Below are positions 8,425 through 16,973 of a stretch of 64,000 nucleotides of DNA, piece by piece. A program made the translations under genes and the position numbers. The notes under the pieces were generated by a model, which did not search any database, had not been told where the DNA came from, and worked only from the letters and a program-made list of their open reading frames with translations. Positions within the stretch are counted from its first letter, which is position 1, and each line of letters opens with the position of its first letter. This stretch comes from Muribaculaceae bacterium (GTDB taxonomy: Bacteria > Bacteroidota > Bacteroidia > Bacteroidales > Muribaculaceae): the NCBI GenBank assembly GCA_017427945.1, contig JAFRRT010000012.1:241109-305108 (forward strand). The letters run 5' to 3'.

Positions 8425-9747
8425 ATGTACGGCCTGGTTGACTGCAATAACTTCTTTGTGTCGTGTGAGCGGGTGTTTGACCCTCGGCTCAACGGCAAGA
8501 AGGTTGTTGTCCTATCGAACAACGACGGTTGCGTCATCGCCCGCAGCAACGAGGCCAAAGCAGCCGGCATCCCCATGGGATGTCCTGCATTCAAAATCAA
8601 GGACCATACCGACCCGCGCGAGATTGTCCAGCTGTCGGCGCGCCACATCCTTTACCGCGACTTGTCGGACCGCGTGATGAGCATTTTGGGCAAGGAAGTT
8701 GAAAATCTTCAACAGTATTCGGTTGACGAGGCTTTCTTCGTCCTGCCTCACGAGGATGTGGAAACAAGCCATCGCATCATGGCCGGATTGGTCAAAAAGG
8801 TACGGCAATATGTGGGAATCCCGGTCAGCATAGGCTTTGCACCATCAAAAACGCTTGCCAAAGTGGCCAATCACATTGCCAAGCGCGACCGCCGTATCAC
8901 CGATGGCGTTTATTGGCTGGTGCGTCCCGAGGCCATTGACATCATCCTCAGGCGCACGCCTATCGAAGATGTGTGGGGAGTCGGCCGCCGACTCGCCTAC
9001 TCGTTGCAGTCGCGTGGCATCAAGACTGCTGCCGATTTCGTGAAGATGCCGCCGTCTTTGGTGCGTTCGCTCTACTCGGTGACACTGGAGCGCACCCAGC
9101 GTGAGCTTATGGGTCACGACTGCCAAATTGCCAATCCCGTCACCATCGCCCACAAGACTATCATGACGTCGCGCACTTTTGGAAAAGTGCTCACCAACCG
9201 CGACGAGATTGCCGACGCTGTAGTGTCGTTTGCTGAGAAGACCGCGCGCCAACTGCGCGGCGAGGGCAGCGTAGCAGGAAGCATCATGACCTACGTCAGG
9301 GGTGACCGCTTTCGCGAAGACCTGCCATACTATTCCAATTCCTGCCAGTTGCGGCTTGACACGCCCACCAACGACACGATGACCATCGTACGGCAAGCCC
9401 TCAACGCCCTGAACAATATCTGGCGCGACGGACTCGCCTACCGCAAGGCGGGCGTAATGGCACTCGACATTGAGCATGGTGGTGCCATACAACTTAGCTT
9501 GTTTGACCCCGATGACCACGGGAAACTGCGCCGACTAATGACAAGCATTGACGGCATCAACAACCAATACGGAAATCGAGCCGTAAAACTCGCTCCCGGC
9601 ATTCAACGCGGTGAGTGGGCACCAAATCAGAGCCACCTTAACGCCATCAGCAAAACGCTGCACTTCTACACCGGCATGATACTCTCAGACAACCTTGACT
9701 GTATCGACCAGGACTATGATCCGGAAGATGAGCAATCAACATCCTAA
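8425..9747 (+). CDS. umuC: Y-family DNA polymerase, UmuC-type
   Basis: The 440-residue protein has the Y-family catalytic motifs DCNNFFVSCERVF at 6-18, the NDGCVIARSNEAK finger region, YSVDEAFF with the second catalytic Asp-Glu pair, and the helix-hairpin-helix GVGRRLAYSLQSRGI. The C-terminal part continues to a SLFDPDD segment typical of UmuC rather than DinB. Its role is error-prone translesion synthesis. There is no umuD-like serine protease gene on either side, although UmuC normally needs UmuD'2. It ends at a strong bidirectional terminator. Confidence 0.93.
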   Translation: MYGLVDCNNFFVSCERVFDPRLNGKKVVVLSNNDGCVIARSNEAKAAGIPMGCPAFKIKDHTDPREIVQLSARHILYRDLSDRVMSILGKEVENLQQYSVDEAFFVLPHEDVETSHRIMAGLVKKVRQYVGIPVSIGFAPSKTLAKVANHIAKRDRRITDGVYWLVRPEAIDIILRRTPIEDVWGVGRRLAYSLQSRGIKTAADFVKMPPSLVRSLYSVTLERTQRELMGHDCQIANPVTIAHKTIMTSRTFGKVLTNRDEIADAVVSFAEKTARQLRGEGSVAGSIMTYVRGDRFREDLPYYSNSCQLRLDTPTNDTMTIVRQALNALNNIWRDGLAYRKAGVMALDIEHGGAIQLSLFDPDDHGKLRRLMTSIDGINNQYGNRAVKLAPGIQRGEWAPNQSHLNAISKTLHFYTGMILSDNLDCIDQDYDPEDEQSTS

Positions 9748-9748
9748 C

Positions 9749-9777
9749 AAAAAAGCGGGCTCTTCGGCCCGCTTTTT
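9749..9777. terminator. Bidirectional rho-independent terminator between umuC and the SIMPL gene
   Basis: An A-tract, the stem GCGGGC (9755-9760), a six-base loop TCTTCG, GCCCGC (9767-9772) and a T-tract form a symmetrical hairpin. It serves the convergent genes on both strands. Confidence 0.9.
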
Positions 9778-9800
9778 ATTGATGGTTAGTGATTTTCAAC

Positions 9801-10505
9801 TTAGTTCTTGAGGGAATAGGTGACGGTGGTGACAACACGCACTTTTTTGATCCAGGGTGTGTACATGTCACGATTCTCGATAGAGAACTGGCCCTGATCG
9901 GCGCTTACAATCTTGTTGAGTTTGCTGTGGGAATTCTTGGCAAACTGCTGTGCCGTCTTCTCAGCGTTCTCGATGGCTTCCTGCATCATCTTAGGCTTCA
10001 TCTCCTTGAAGGCGACAAACTCGTACTGCACCTGGTTGTCATAGCTGTCACCCACGATGGCAACACCCTCACGCAACAGGTCGCCCTGCTTGGCGATGAG
10101 AGCACGCACCTGGTCCACGTTCTTGCTGGTAACAGTAACCACCGAGGTCACGATGTAACGATAGGCCTTGTTGCCCGTATCATACTCACGGGCGTTCAGG
10201 TCGGCCACCTGCGGGGCGCCAGTGCTGATTTCGTCCTCCTTGATACCACCCTTGATGAGGAACGCCTTGATCTTTGACTGGGTGGCTCCAATGCGGTCAT
10301 AAAGACTCGGTAGGTCATTACCCAGCTCCTTTGAAACGATAGGCCATGTCACCTTGTCGGCCGGCACTTCCTGCTCGGCGAGACCCTTGACATTTACCTT
10401 GCGGTCCTTGCTGGCAAAGTCATCGATGCCAGCCTTGATAAACCAGCCCAGCGAGAATACGCTTAATGCAATCAGGGCTGCCGAAACAATCATTTTCTCT
10501 TTCAT
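9801..10505 (-). CDS. SIMPL domain (DUF541) exported protein
   Basis: The 234-residue protein has an N-terminal hydrophobic helix (IVSAALIALSVFSLGWFI, residues 6-23) that is a signal anchor or uncleaved signal peptide, then the SIMPL domain: KVNVKGLAEQEVPADKV, an ASQ-like TQSKIKAFLIKGGI helix, VTSVVTVTSKNVDQV, and the C-terminal beta strand MYTPWIKKVRVVTTVTYSL. SIMPL/BP26 proteins are periplasmic or surface-exposed and may form rings; a biochemical role is not established. The gene is monocistronic and convergent with umuC. Confidence 0.88.
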   Translation of the reverse strand: MKEKMIVSAALIALSVFSLGWFIKAGIDDFASKDRKVNVKGLAEQEVPADKVTWPIVSKELGNDLPSLYDRIGATQSKIKAFLIKGGIKEDEISTGAPQVADLNAREYDTGNKAYRYIVTSVVTVTSKNVDQVRALIAKQGDLLREGVAIVGDSYDNQVQYEFVAFKEMKPKMMQEAIENAEKTAQQFAKNSHSKLNKIVSADQGQFSIENRDMYTPWIKKVRVVTTVTYSLKN

Positions 10506-10664
10506 AATCGTAATTGATTGAATTTAGTTAAAAACTGAGTTGCATAGATAACTGCAAATATTGCGCCATATTGTGTGCTGAACGAAAAAAATTTCAACGA
10601 CCATTCAACAAGCGGATTCCATATACAACAAATTTGTGATTTTGCATGGTCGAAGAAATAAAAC

Positions 10665-10695
10665 TTGGGTGATTCAGAAAAAAGCATTACCTTTG
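10665..10695 (+). promoter_or_regulatory. Promoter of pta-ackA
   Basis: TACCTTTG (10688-10695) is a full -7 match, and TTGG (10665-10668), a weak -33 box, lies 19 bases upstream. The pta ATG follows 52 bases after the -7 box. The 242-base gap between the SIMPL gene and pta otherwise holds only AT-rich sequence. Confidence 0.6.
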
Positions 10696-10747
10696 TTGCA
10701 AAGAAACAATTACAATCTGTTATCCTAAAAATTACTGTCAAAGAAAC

Positions 10748-11758
10748 ATGGAACCATTGTTTGAGAAGCTGAAAAGCAACGCGATTGCCAAGCGGCAACG
10801 CATCGTTCTTCCCGAGAGTACCGAACCCCGCACCCTGACGGCTGCCGAGCGCATCATCGCTGACGGCATTGCTGACATTGTGCTGATTGGCGACAAGACC
10901 GAAATCCTTGCCAAAGCAGCCGAACTGGGGCTCAAGAACATCGACAAGGCTCAAGTGGTGAACCCCACCAATGCCGAGGAAGTAGAAAAATATGCACAGT
11001 TGTTCTATGAACTGCGCAAGGCTAAAGGCGTGACCATCGAAGACGCCCGCAAGAAGGTGCTCGACCCCTTGTATCTGGGTTGTCTGCTTATAAAGGCAGG
11101 TGATGCCGACGGACAGGTTGCCGGTGCGATGAATACAACGGGCAACGTGCTGCGTGCCGCCTTCCAGGTGCTCAAGACTGCTCCCGGCATCAGCACCGTG
11201 AGCGGCGCATTCCTGATGCTGTTGCCAGAGGGTTCTCCTTATGGCCATAACGGCGTGATGGTATTTGCCGACTGCGCCGTGGTTCCCGACCCCGACGCCC
11301 AGCAACTGGCACAGATTGCAGTAAGTGCCGACCGCACGGCCCGTGCCCTCGCCGAAATTGACGATCCCAAGATTGCCATGCTGAGTTTCTCGACCAAGGG
11401 CAGCGCCAAGCATGAACGTGTGGACAAAGTCATCGAAGCCACCCGACTGGCCAAGGAGATGAATCCCAACCTGAAAATTGACGGTGAATTACAGGCCGAC
11501 GCCGCCATCGTGCCCAGCGTGGGTGCCAGCAAGGCTCCGGGCAGCGATATCGCCGGTCATGCCAACGTGCTCGTATTCCCCGACCTGGGCGTTGGTAACA
11601 TCGCTTATAAACTGGTACAGCGCATTGCCGGTGCCAAGGCTGTAGGTCCCGTGCTGCAAGGTCTTGCCGCTCCTGTCAACGACCTGTCACGCGGCTGCAA
11701 CGAGGACGACATATACCGCACTGTCATTCTCACCTGCAATCAGGCAATCAATAGATAA
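10748..11758 (+). CDS. pta: Phosphate acetyltransferase
   Basis: Pta converts acetyl-CoA and phosphate to acetyl phosphate. The 336-residue protein is the short form (no N-terminal DRTGG/regulatory domains): RIVLPESTEPRTL near the N-terminus, the DPLYLGCLLIKAG and GAMNTTGNVLRAA segments, and the C-terminal NVLVFPDLGVGNIAYKLVQR with the active-site LSRGCN. It is followed after 53 bases by ackA, giving the acetate-forming, ATP-yielding branch of fermentation that fits an anaerobic gut bacterium. Confidence 0.96.
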   Translation: MEPLFEKLKSNAIAKRQRIVLPESTEPRTLTAAERIIADGIADIVLIGDKTEILAKAAELGLKNIDKAQVVNPTNAEEVEKYAQLFYELRKAKGVTIEDARKKVLDPLYLGCLLIKAGDADGQVAGAMNTTGNVLRAAFQVLKTAPGISTVSGAFLMLLPEGSPYGHNGVMVFADCAVVPDPDAQQLAQIAVSADRTARALAEIDDPKIAMLSFSTKGSAKHERVDKVIEATRLAKEMNPNLKIDGELQADAAIVPSVGASKAPGSDIAGHANVLVFPDLGVGNIAYKLVQRIAGAKAVGPVLQGLAAPVNDLSRGCNEDDIYRTVILTCNQAINR

Positions 11759-11811
11759 TTAGGTGTTAGCATTCACCTACAATCAAGGACAATTAACTTA
11801 AAACTCACAAT

Positions 11812-13026
11812 ATGAACATCTTAGTATTGAATTGCGGCAGCAGCTCTGCCAAGTACAAATTACTCGAGACCAAAGAGAACAAGACCCTTGCCGAGGGTGG
11901 TGTGGAAAAAATCGGTTTGCCTGACGGATTTATCAAACTCAAGTTTGATGACGGCAGCAAGAAAAACATCGACCTGGGCCTCACCGACCACAAGGGAGCC
12001 ATCAAGGCCATCCTCGATGCCCTTGTAAATCCCGAATATGGCTGCATCAAGGACCTGAAGGAAATTGACGCCGTGGGTCACCGCGTAGTGCATGGCGGCG
12101 AGAAGTTCAGCCGCAGCGTCCTCATTACCGAGGATGTCAAAGCCATGATTCGCGAGTGTTACGGCATCGCTCCGTTGCACAATCCCGTTAACATGGCAGG
12201 CATCGAGGCCATCGAGGCAGTATTGCCCAACGTGCCTCAGGTAGCTGTGTTTGACACCGCCTTCCACCAGACGATGCCTAAGTCAGCGTTTATGTATCCG
12301 CTGCCCATGGAGTATTATACCAACGACCATGTGCGCCGCTACGGCTTCCACGGTACGAGCCACCGTTTCATCACACAGCGCGTGTGTGAAATGCTGGGCA
12401 CAACGCCTGAGGGCAAGCGCATCATCTGCTGCCACATCGGCAACGGTGCCAGCATCAGCGCCATCAAGGACGGCAAGAGCATCGACACCACGATGGGCCT
12501 CACCCCCACCGAAGGCCTGATGATGGGTACCCGCTCGGGTGACGTTGACCCCGGTGCGCTGCTGTTCCTCATGGAGAAATACAACCTCTCGCCCAAGGAT
12601 ATGTTGAACATCATCAACAAGAAGAGCGGTGTGCTGGGCATCACCGGCTTGAGCAGCGACATGCGTGACGTCGTTGACGCTGCCGAGAAGGACAACAACG
12701 AGCGTGCCCAGTTAGCACTCGACATGTATGAGTTGCGCCTCATCAAGACCATCGGCGCCTATGTTGCCGAGCTGAACGGTGTTGACATCATCGCTTTCAC
12801 AGGCGGTGTCGGCGAAAACCAGTACCAGACCCGCAAACGTGTCTGCCGCCAGCTGTCTTACTTGGGCGTCAAGATTGACGAGGAATTGAACGACACGCTG
12901 TGGCGCGGCAAGGAAGGCGAAATCAGCCTGCCCGACAGCAAAGTCAAGGTAGTTGTGGTCCTCACCGACGAGGAATACATGATTGCCCATGATACAGAGG
13001 CTATCGTCGAGGGCCGCGAGCCTTAA
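11812..13026 (+). CDS. ackA: Acetate kinase
   Basis: AckA makes ATP from acetyl phosphate and ADP. The 404-residue protein has the ASKHA fold motifs NCGSSSAKYKLL at 6-17, GHRVVHGGEKF with the substrate Arg, FHGTSHRF, the phosphate loop CHIGNGASISAIKDG, and FTGGVGENQ near the C-terminus. Length is standard. It shares a transcript with pta and ends at a strong hairpin terminator. Confidence 0.97.
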   Translation: MNILVLNCGSSSAKYKLLETKENKTLAEGGVEKIGLPDGFIKLKFDDGSKKNIDLGLTDHKGAIKAILDALVNPEYGCIKDLKEIDAVGHRVVHGGEKFSRSVLITEDVKAMIRECYGIAPLHNPVNMAGIEAIEAVLPNVPQVAVFDTAFHQTMPKSAFMYPLPMEYYTNDHVRRYGFHGTSHRFITQRVCEMLGTTPEGKRIICCHIGNGASISAIKDGKSIDTTMGLTPTEGLMMGTRSGDVDPGALLFLMEKYNLSPKDMLNIINKKSGVLGITGLSSDMRDVVDAAEKDNNERAQLALDMYELRLIKTIGAYVAELNGVDIIAFTGGVGENQYQTRKRVCRQLSYLGVKIDEELNDTLWRGKEGEISLPDSKVKVVVVLTDEEYMIAHDTEAIVEGREP

Positions 13027-13046
13027 TCACGACGATAACATCAACT

Positions 13047-13085
13047 AAAACAGGAACACGGACTCTTTATCCGTGTTCCTGTTTT
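13047..13085. terminator. Bidirectional terminator after ackA
   Basis: A 16-base perfect stem (13047-13062 with 13070-13085) with a seven-base loop is flanked by A and T tracts on each side. It lies between convergent ackA and the acyltransferase gene and can stop transcription in both directions. Confidence 0.9.
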
Positions 13086-13104
13086 TTAGTCATCAAGATG
13101 ATTC

Positions 13105-14205
13105 TTAGCCTTTAGTTATCATTTTAGTTTTCAACTTGCGGTAAGTCCAGATGCCCAACAGCGGAACAATGGTGCCCACTATGGTATAGAGGACCCAAAA
13201 GAGATCGGTCGTGCTGTGCTCGTGTACAACCATGTGACAACCTATCTGCCCCCAGTCGAGATGATACCACCAGATTTTGAGAGCTGATACCAGCTTGAAG
13301 GAGATAATGTGAAAGACAAAGATGTAGAGTGTATTGTCTCCGCAATATACCAAGAAACGTTTCACAGTTCCATCATGACGATCAATCCATGATGCAATAG
13401 AGTGAACCATCAGGAAACCGATGGCACCCGTGATGGGCAACGTCGCCACAGTCTTGAGCTGTACTTTCAATCCCATGCCCTGGAAATCGAGCAAGGCTGC
13501 CCCAACCAGCAACGCCGCATAAACCAGTGTCAGCGCCCAATGTTCACGGATGCGAGTCTCGTAGCGGCGGTACAAGACGCCCAAACTAAAGAACAGCACA
13601 CCCCAACACTCGCGGATTCCTCCCTGAACAATGGTGATGATGTTCAGGTGATTGGCGACCTTGAACCAGGAAAAGCCTATTGCCAGCAGGGCAATTACAA
13701 TGGGTACCGTCTTGTGATTGAGCCACTTATGGCGATTGATGAGCAGCAAGTACAGAACAAGGAACACGATACTTGACACCAGCAACGCCCTGAAAAACCA
13801 GAATGCGCCTGCAAGAAACTCGTCATAACCGCCCATCGAGAAGATGATGTGGACAAGCCGCTGCCAAATGTGGAACCATGTGTAGGGATGTGTCACTCCC
13901 CCAGCCCAATTACCGTATTGCTCGTTGAGCAGACCAATCCTGAAGAAAAGGTTGTGGAATATCAGGAAGAAAAGGCTCCACTCGACAAAAGGCACATAAA
14001 GCCCTTGAAAACGCTTCTTGCAAAATGTCCAAGGGTCATTGAGGTACTTCTTGTCAAAGAAATAGCCTGCCGCAATAAAGAACACCGGCATGTGGAACAA
14101 GTAGATAAAGGTAATCAGCACCGAGGGCCCCTCGGTGTGTCCCGCACACATCAAGATGATGGCAATGGCCTTGCAGATCGACAGATTGGTATTGCGGCGT
14201 TTCAT
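13105..14205 (-). CDS. Membrane acyltransferase (acyltransferase_3 / fucose 4-O-acetylase-like)
   Basis: The 366-residue protein has about ten hydrophobic segments and starts with NLSICKAIAIILMCAGHTEGPS, where the His in the first-helix region is the family's conserved catalytic residue. LFHMPVFFIAAGYFF and RRYETRIREHW-like basic loops are also typical. Such proteins O-acetylate extracellular or lipid-linked glycans using acetyl-CoA at the inner membrane. Its ATG overlaps the stop codon of the GH9-deacetylase gene (ATGA at 14205-14202), so the two are translationally coupled. A joint role in making and editing an acetylated polysaccharide is inferred. Confidence 0.86.
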   Translation of the reverse strand: MKRRNTNLSICKAIAIILMCAGHTEGPSVLITFIYLFHMPVFFIAAGYFFDKKYLNDPWTFCKKRFQGLYVPFVEWSLFFLIFHNLFFRIGLLNEQYGNWAGGVTHPYTWFHIWQRLVHIIFSMGGYDEFLAGAFWFFRALLVSSIVFLVLYLLLINRHKWLNHKTVPIVIALLAIGFSWFKVANHLNIITIVQGGIRECWGVLFFSLGVLYRRYETRIREHWALTLVYAALLVGAALLDFQGMGLKVQLKTVATLPITGAIGFLMVHSIASWIDRHDGTVKRFLVYCGDNTLYIFVFHIISFKLVSALKIWWYHLDWGQIGCHMVVHEHSTTDLFWVLYTIVGTIVPLLGIWTYRKLKTKMITKG

Positions 14206-16721
14206 TCGTTACCTGTAATCACACTGAGTGGAACGAAAGTGTAACCTTTTTTCTTCAACGTCTTGATGAGGTCAGGCAGGCGGTCGTAGAATTTTTCTAT
14301 TCTGCGTTCATCGGTGCCGAAGTGTATCATCAGCAGATGGCCGTTGAGGGTCTTCTCCTTCTCGCAACGCATGATGCGGTCCCACAGCCACTTGTTGTCA
14401 CGGTAGGGGTTACCACCGGTAATGCCGGGATAGGTGTAGTCCATACAGCTCAAAGTGCCGGGTGAGAAATTGACCAACTGCAAACCTATCTCGCGGGCCC
14501 ACGCCGCCACAGTGGCGTTGTGCCACTCATAAGGCGGAATGAAGTAAGGTGCCTGCTGCGGAGTGATGCCGAAACGCTTCAATACCTCAAAACTCCTGAC
14601 GATATCGTCACGGAATTGTTCACGGGTAATCAGCAGTGAATCGCGCTTCTCCCACGCACAATATACCAAGTGTCCGTAGCTGTGGCTACCCACGTAATGT
14701 CCGTCGGCAATGAGTCGCTTAACCACATCAGGGTACATGTCAAAAAAGCGTCCTGTGAAGAAGAATGCTCCCTTGATGTCGTTCTTCTTGAGCGTGTTGA
14801 TGATGCGGTCAGCGCCGTCGGCACGGTCATCGGCAGTGAAGACAAGGCAAATCTGCTTTTTGGTGGCATCACCCCTGACAATAGCGCCCTCGTCCCACAT
14901 CATTTTTCCGCTGGCACCCCTACCCTCCATCTCATAGAACGAGAATGGGAAAGTCAACGAGGCGGTGCCGTCCATGGTGGGCTCATTGGTGCTGTAATCG
15001 TGGGTATTGTCATGATAAACCACGTCACCAGGCTGGAACATGTCATAGGTATTGCCCTCGATATTCAGCATGTCATCTGAAAGGTTCACGCCCTTGAGGC
15101 TGTTGAAGATGGTGGCATAGACAGGGCCATCGACGAGTCCTCCCGTGGGCATCCCCACACGCTCCATGACAAAGTTGCTGTGCGTGGCATGCGGATATGT
15201 TCCGCCACGAGGCAGTTCCACTATCATACTCGTGCCCCAGGGGTTACAGCCCAGCAGCCAGTCGCGCAAAGCCGCTTCCATTTCCTCAAACTGGCAGTCA
15301 CCTGTCAGCTGGCGGTACAAGATGCACTGGGTGAGCATCGCCGTGGTCAGGTTGTTGCTGCACCAGATGCCGGGCACACCCCACATGAAGGGATTACCCG
15401 TTTGTTCGGCACGCTGTTTGACGCGCTCGATGCCAGCCTTGATGTTGCGGACGAACTCAGCTTGCAGGCGCTTGTTACCGTTAGTCTCTTGGGCGATGCG
15501 CACGTGTCCCATGTTCATGAACGGATACCACTGGTAGTGACGCGCACTGTCGGCACCCATCCAGGGGGTGACCGGTTCGCGGCGACCATATTCTACGGCT
15601 TGGCTCAGGAACTCAGGATTTCCTGTCGCATGGTACAGTTCAATGGCACCTAACTCCATGTCATCCACCCAGTTGTCCTCCTCATAAATGTACGGCGACA
15701 CTACACTTACCGTCTGGGTGTTACCCGGCTTGTCAAGGCCCACCTGATAGGCATCGGCAGCCTTGGCTCCAATTTTGGCGGCAAACTCGGGATAATAAGG
15801 AGCCAACACTTGGGCACCCAGAGCGAAGTCGCTGGCATATTTGCCCGCTGTGCTTGCTGCGCCCATGGTGGCATTCATGTACTTGCCGCGCTGCTGCGGC
15901 TTGCCGTCGATAAAATAGACAGGACGTCCGTTGTTGGGTCCCCAACCATAGTCTGCAGGGTCATCCTTAGGCAGTTTCATGCCTATGTGGTCGCGGTCAT
16001 CGGCAATCTGGTTATAGAGTTCCCCTTTGGCGGGATTCATCTTGTCAAGCCACGTAAGGCCCCAGTAAATTTCATCAATGATATCTGGGATGCCATTGGC
16101 GCCCTCCAACCCGTTGGCCTGATAGTGGTCGCCGAAGGCCGTCGGACACTGCTGCCAAGCGAGCATCATCTGGTAGATGGCGTTGGCACTGGTGGTGGTG
16201 TATTGCAACAGGTCGGCTGCATCATGCCAGCCGCCGCGCACGTCGATGCGCTGGCCCTCTTTCTCGGGGTGATAACGCACATAAGCATCCTTAACATGGC
16301 AACTGTCGCGCTGGAACGGATTGAAACCGCACCGCTGCTGACGCATATAGTTGAGCACAAAGTCGGCGGTACCGTCCCACACGCGGTTGTTGATGGGGAA
16401 CACCGGTGATGAAACGCCGGCCGCCACGATGCGGTAAGAGCCCTCGGTACCGAAGTCGCTGAAGTCCAGACGGCATGTCGCCGCCATCTGTCCCCACGAC
16501 CCCATGTCGCGTGTGGCGGTCGAGCGATAAACCGTCTCACCAGTATAGGCGTCCACCAACTCAAACTCATGGATTGCCACTTTTTCCTGGCTCATAAATA
16601 CCGCTACTTTCTTGGCCTGCGGCAAGTAACCCAGTTGGTTGATGCGTATCCATCCAGAGGCATGAGCCATCATGCTGACCAATGCCAATAATGTCACAAA
16701 TGCAAACAGTCGTCGTTTCAT
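14202..16721 (-). CDS. Secreted GH9 glycoside hydrolase fused to NodB-type (CE4) polysaccharide deacetylase
   Basis: The 839-residue protein has a signal peptide (residues 1-21), a CelD_N-like Ig domain starting at WIRINQLGYLPQAKKVAV, a GH9 (alpha/alpha)6 catalytic domain with GGWHDAAD (D167 region, the catalytic Asp pair) and a YSTNEPTMDGTAS stretch carrying the expected acid Glu. From about residue 620 there is a separate NodB domain: TADDRADGADRI (D631, D632), SHSYGH as the His metal ligands, FIPPYEW in place of the usual RPPYG, and LLMIHFG. GH9 enzymes cleave beta-1,4-glucans; CE4 enzymes remove N- or O-acetyl groups. The missing Arg in motif 3 leaves the activity of the second domain uncertain. 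It overlaps the acyltransferase gene. Confidence 0.9.
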   Translation of the reverse strand: MKRRLFAFVTLLALVSMMAHASGWIRINQLGYLPQAKKVAVFMSQEKVAIHEFELVDAYTGETVYRSTATRDMGSWGQMAATCRLDFSDFGTEGSYRIVAAGVSSPVFPINNRVWDGTADFVLNYMRQQRCGFNPFQRDSCHVKDAYVRYHPEKEGQRIDVRGGWHDAADLLQYTTTSANAIYQMMLAWQQCPTAFGDHYQANGLEGANGIPDIIDEIYWGLTWLDKMNPAKGELYNQIADDRDHIGMKLPKDDPADYGWGPNNGRPVYFIDGKPQQRGKYMNATMGAASTAGKYASDFALGAQVLAPYYPEFAAKIGAKAADAYQVGLDKPGNTQTVSVVSPYIYEEDNWVDDMELGAIELYHATGNPEFLSQAVEYGRREPVTPWMGADSARHYQWYPFMNMGHVRIAQETNGNKRLQAEFVRNIKAGIERVKQRAEQTGNPFMWGVPGIWCSNNLTTAMLTQCILYRQLTGDCQFEEMEAALRDWLLGCNPWGTSMIVELPRGGTYPHATHSNFVMERVGMPTGGLVDGPVYATIFNSLKGVNLSDDMLNIEGNTYDMFQPGDVVYHDNTHDYSTNEPTMDGTASLTFPFSFYEMEGRGASGKMMWDEGAIVRGDATKKQICLVFTADDRADGADRIINTLKKNDIKGAFFFTGRFFDMYPDVVKRLIADGHYVGSHSYGHLVYCAWEKRDSLLITREQFRDDIVRSFEVLKRFGITPQQAPYFIPPYEWHNATVAAWAREIGLQLVNFSPGTLSCMDYTYPGITGGNPYRDNKWLWDRIMRCEKEKTLNGHLLMIHFGTDERRIEKFYDRLPDLIKTLKKKGYTFVPLSVITGNE

Positions 16722-16760
16722 ATTACCATGTCGGTGCGGGGCTTAATACCGCACTTGTCA

Positions 16761-16768
16761 CAAAGGTA
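16761..16768 (-). promoter_or_regulatory. -7 promoter element of the GH9-acyltransferase operon
   Basis: On the minus strand TACCTTTG (16768-16761) matches TAnnTTTG and lies 39 bases upstream of the GH9 ATG. The intergenic region 16722-16973 is thus divergent, with a second -7 box for the plus strand at 16914. No good -33 box is visible. Confidence 0.55.
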
Positions 16769-16913
16769 CAAAAAAAAGCTCAACCACGTCATTCTCGCTG
16801 CCAAAAAACATGACAAAAGCGACAAATCGCGTATAGAAAACTATTGCTTAATTGTTTTAAACAGTTTTCCATATTTTAAGATAAAAACACATTATCTATA
16901 TAAAAAAAAATTA

Positions 16914-16921
16914 TACCTTTG
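16914..16921 (+). promoter_or_regulatory. -7 promoter element of the partner-switch/NRPS operon
   Basis: TACCTTTG followed by CA is a full -7 match, preceded by a run of A/T bases. It lies 52 bases upstream of the phosphatase ATG. No other TAnnTTTG with a suitable position was seen in the short gaps of the six downstream genes. Confidence 0.6.
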
Positions 16922-16973
16922 CACAGTCTGTGAATAACAGTCCAGTGTTGATGTTTTTGGATAAAATCTAGAC

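Noticed and set aside
10502-11413. 303-codon minus-strand frame opposite pta
   Set aside because: Pta is complete on the plus strand with all motifs; the antisense protein has no recognisable features.
13047-13085. ackA-acyltransferase hairpin as a riboswitch or regulatory RNA
   Set aside because: It is a simple perfect stem with A and T tracts between convergent genes, so a bidirectional terminator explains it.
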